Positions 62,149-64,000 of a stretch of 64,000 bases of DNA are shown here, piece by piece (position 1 is the first letter of the stretch; each line of letters opens with the position of its first letter). The notes beneath the pieces were generated by a model. The model searched no databases. It was not told the origin of the DNA and saw nothing but the letters and a program-made list of their open reading frames with translations. The stretch is from Balneola sp. (GTDB lineage: Bacteria; Bacteroidota; Rhodothermia; Balneolales; Balneolaceae), in NCBI GenBank assembly GCA_003712055.1, contig RHLJ01000004.1, forward strand, positions 310,001 through 374,000. Reading direction: 5' to 3'. The position numbers were made by a program, and so were the translations under genes.

Positions 62149-64000
62149 TTGGTACAGAAAAAATTAGGGATCTTACTATTGTTTTTTTGCCTGAGTATTT
62201 CATACTCAGCTAATGCTCAATACAATAAAAAAATCTTTACCGATGAGGATGGGTTGCCTGGTCTGGCAGCATATGATATCCTTCAAACAGAGGATGGATA
62301 CCTATGGTTTGCTACCACAAATGGATTAGCTCGTTTCGATGGGGTCGATGTAACCGTTTACAATAAGGATAATACCGAAGCACTCAATTCCAGTGTTATT
62401 CGAAAGCTTTATTTGGGGGATGACGGAACTCTTTGGATTGGAACATCAGGTGGAGGGGTGACTACCTACAAAGACAGAGAGTTTTCACGTCCTTTTGGAA
62501 AATTAGGAGGCATCGATCAGTACATTGTTTCGTTTGCTGAAACATCGGATGGAGCATTTTGGGTTGGTACTGACGGAAGAGGATTATATAAAATAGTAGG
62601 AGATTCAATTCGGCAGTTTACTGCTGAAAATTCAGAGCTATCTCAAAACCACATTTTTTCTTTATCTCCATACAAAGGAGACACTCTTGTAGTAGGTTTT
62701 ATCGATTATGGGTTGCGCTATTTTAAAGACGATCGATTTATTGACTTTCCGCTTCCAAAAGAACTTGAAACTCCGGTTATATACAGCATTATCAATGAAT
62801 CAGATTCTTTGTTTATTGGTAGCCGGTCAGGGGTATTTGTAATGTACGAAGGTGAGTACAAGCATTATCCGCTTACCGATCAGGGAGCGAATACCAGCTT
62901 TGTGTTAGATCTTGCAAAAGATGGAAGCGCATTATGGGTTTCGACCTCAGAAGGTGTTCACCGATTAGATTTGATAACAGGAGAACTGGACAAAAATCTT
63001 GGATTGGAAAGCAAAGGCTCGTTAGCAGCACTAAAAGATAAAGAGGGTCATATCTGGATATTTAGCTATTTAGAAGGAGCCTACAGAATAAAAGAAACAA
63101 CCTTTAGTTCTTTTGGAAATGCAACCGCAGGAGCAATGGTAGAATCTACCCCCGGAACTTTTTGGGTAGTCTTAGATAGCAGGTTGACAAAAATTGAGGG
63201 TAATGATACGACTGTATTCGGTGCAAAAGACGGATTAATGACGGACTTAGCTGAAGCTATGATAGCAGATTCGCAAGGGCGGATTTTTGTGTCTAACAGT
63301 GCAGAAGAAGTAGGAATCGATGTAATCGATGGAAGAAGTATAAGGCCACTATCCGAGTTCAATTCTACCTTTGATTCGGAGGTAAACACTTTTTATGAAG
63401 ATGTAAATGGTCAGCTATGGGTAGGCCTTCAGGCAGGAATTGTAAAGTGGACGGGAAGAAATTCTTTGCATTATGATGACGCAGAAATGTCGAAAGGAGG
63501 GGTGCTTTCAATTACCAATGATAAATCTGAGGCTTTGTGGGTCGGGACTAATTATGGCCTCAATAAGCTGGTTGCCGATACTGTTCAATCTCAATATATC
63601 GAAGGTTCAGGTCTGTCTAATCCCATTATTAGTGCTCTTTATAATGACGAAGAAGATCGGCTTTGGATAGGTACATCCGGTGGTGGCTTAAATGTGAAAA
63701 TTGAGGAGAAATTCATACCTATTAAAACCAACCAGCTTCCTGCTGAAACTATAGGAGATATCATTGAGGATCATAATGGTTTCTTATGGATTTCTACCAG
63801 CAATGGAATTTACTATGTAGAAAAACAGCAGCTTCTTGAACATATCTCGGATACTACTAAACAGGTGTCTTACCGAAAGTTTACAACAGATGATGGTCTT
63901 CCTTCTAATACTATCATAGATGGATTAGTAACTAGTACCAATGAAATTTGGTTTTCTACCGGAGCAGGAATAGGGAAAGTAAACCCGGATAGAATCCTTA
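62149..64000 (+). CDS. Two-component-type beta-propeller sensor protein (C-terminus outside window)
   Basis: An open frame runs from TTG 62149 to the end of the window (617 codons), so the C-terminal output domain is not visible. It opens with a signal peptide (KLGILLLFFCLSISYSANAQ) and then has repeated Reg_prop units: EDGYLWFATTNGLARFDG, DDGTLWIGTSGGG, SDGAFWVGTDGRGLYK, GSALWVSTSEGVHRL, EALWVGTNYGLNKL, EDRLWIGTSGGGLNV, NGFLWISTSNGIYY. Such periplasmic propellers are the sensor part of hybrid histidine kinases or of AraC/LuxR-type regulators. The TTG start is preferred because the promoter lies at 62092-62121 and no ATG precedes the signal peptide. Confidence 0.85.
   Translation, partial: MVQKKLGILLLFFCLSISYSANAQYNKKIFTDEDGLPGLAAYDILQTEDGYLWFATTNGLARFDGVDVTVYNKDNTEALNSSVIRKLYLGDDGTLWIGTSGGGVTTYKDREFSRPFGKLGGIDQYIVSFAETSDGAFWVGTDGRGLYKIVGDSIRQFTAENSELSQNHIFSLSPYKGDTLVVGFIDYGLRYFKDDRFIDFPLPKELETPVIYSIINESDSLFIGSRSGVFVMYEGEYKHYPLTDQGANTSFVLDLAKDGSALWVSTSEGVHRLDLITGELDKNLGLESKGSLAALKDKEGHIWIFSYLEGAYRIKETTFSSFGNATAGAMVESTPGTFWVVLDSRLTKIEGNDTTVFGAKDGLMTDLAEAMIADSQGRIFVSNSAEEVGIDVIDGRSIRPLSEFNSTFDSEVNTFYEDVNGQLWVGLQAGIVKWTGRNSLHYDDAEMSKGGVLSITNDKSEALWVGTNYGLNKLVADTVQSQYIEGSGLSNPIISALYNDEEDRLWIGTSGGGLNVKIEEKFIPIKTNQLPAETIGDIIEDHNGFLWISTSNGIYYVEKQQLLEHISDTTKQVSYRKFTTDDGLPSNTIIDGLVTSTNEIWFSTGAGIGKVNPDRIL

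Noticed and set aside
1-64000. CRISPR arrays, tRNA or rRNA genes, transposases, prophage genes
   Set aside because: I looked for regularly spaced repeats, cloverleaf-like segments and transposase motifs and saw none. The only tandem array is the heptamer at 14014; a tRNA scan was not run.

Overview
The window looks like chromosomal DNA of a Bacteroidota-type bacterium, most likely the Balneolales/Rhodothermota branch. The basis is indirect: a secreted Asp-box protein ends in a type IX sorting tail (NYPNPFNPST), a promoter of the TTG-N19-TAnnTTTG form is visible, many leaders lack a Shine-Dalgarno, lipoproteins and plug-domain proteins are frequent, and base composition is moderate. No rRNA, tRNA, CRISPR array, transposase or phage gene was seen. 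Most of the window is ordinary core and accessory chromosome with short gaps and many intrinsic terminators.

Layout. 1-4.1 kb: truncated TPR protein, then a small stress-type group (VOC, DoxX, MarR, AhpD-like) with a palindrome that could be the MarR operator, then a LysR regulator. 4.2-9.6 kb: complete histidine-utilisation operon hutH-hutU-hutI-hutG, divergent from the LysR gene. 9.6-24 kb: DMT exporter, polyphosphate glucokinase, secreted EEP phosphatase/nuclease, DksA-like protein, MFS transporter, large Asp-box protein, DUF456, peptide transporter, M20 peptidase, outer-membrane protein, ankyrin protein and mnmE. 24-30.3 kb: lipoprotein and a tandem pair of ~820-residue MG2/plug proteins whose first ~1.37 kb looks identical at the DNA level. 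30.3-40.6 kb: M16 protease, secG, MscS channel, a SRAP homologue and a DEAD-box homologue that have both lost their catalytic motifs, CPBP protease, YciO-like protein, second EEP protein, DUF427, SRPBCC. 40.8-45.2 kb: cyclase/TolB/TPR/LytTR fusion, a lipoprotein gene that seems to start at AUA, and a small secreted protein.

45.3-55.7 kb holds the most system-like region: an alpha-oxoamine synthase (serine palmitoyltransferase-like) and, 4 kb away, a tight six-gene operon encoding a glycosyltransferase, a YghO/bacterial-ceramide-synthase-like acyltransferase, a FabI-like reductase, a FabZ-like dehydratase, a ketosynthase and a dedicated acyl carrier protein. Together they could build a specialised acyl chain on its own ACP, transfer it to an amine and glycosylate the product (ceramide- or sulfonolipid-like). 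The LVIVD lipoprotein and the TIGR03546/TIGR03545 pair lie between.

55.9-64 kb: a TlpA-like thioredoxin gene with an in-frame TGA in place of the Trp of its WCPTC active site, DUF4442, then a four-gene operon joined by TAATG/ATGA overlaps (CPA2 antiporter, UBP zinc finger, cNMP-domain histidine kinase, receiver-thioredoxin reductase fusion lacking the CxxC pair), and the start of a two-component-type propeller sensor that runs off the window.
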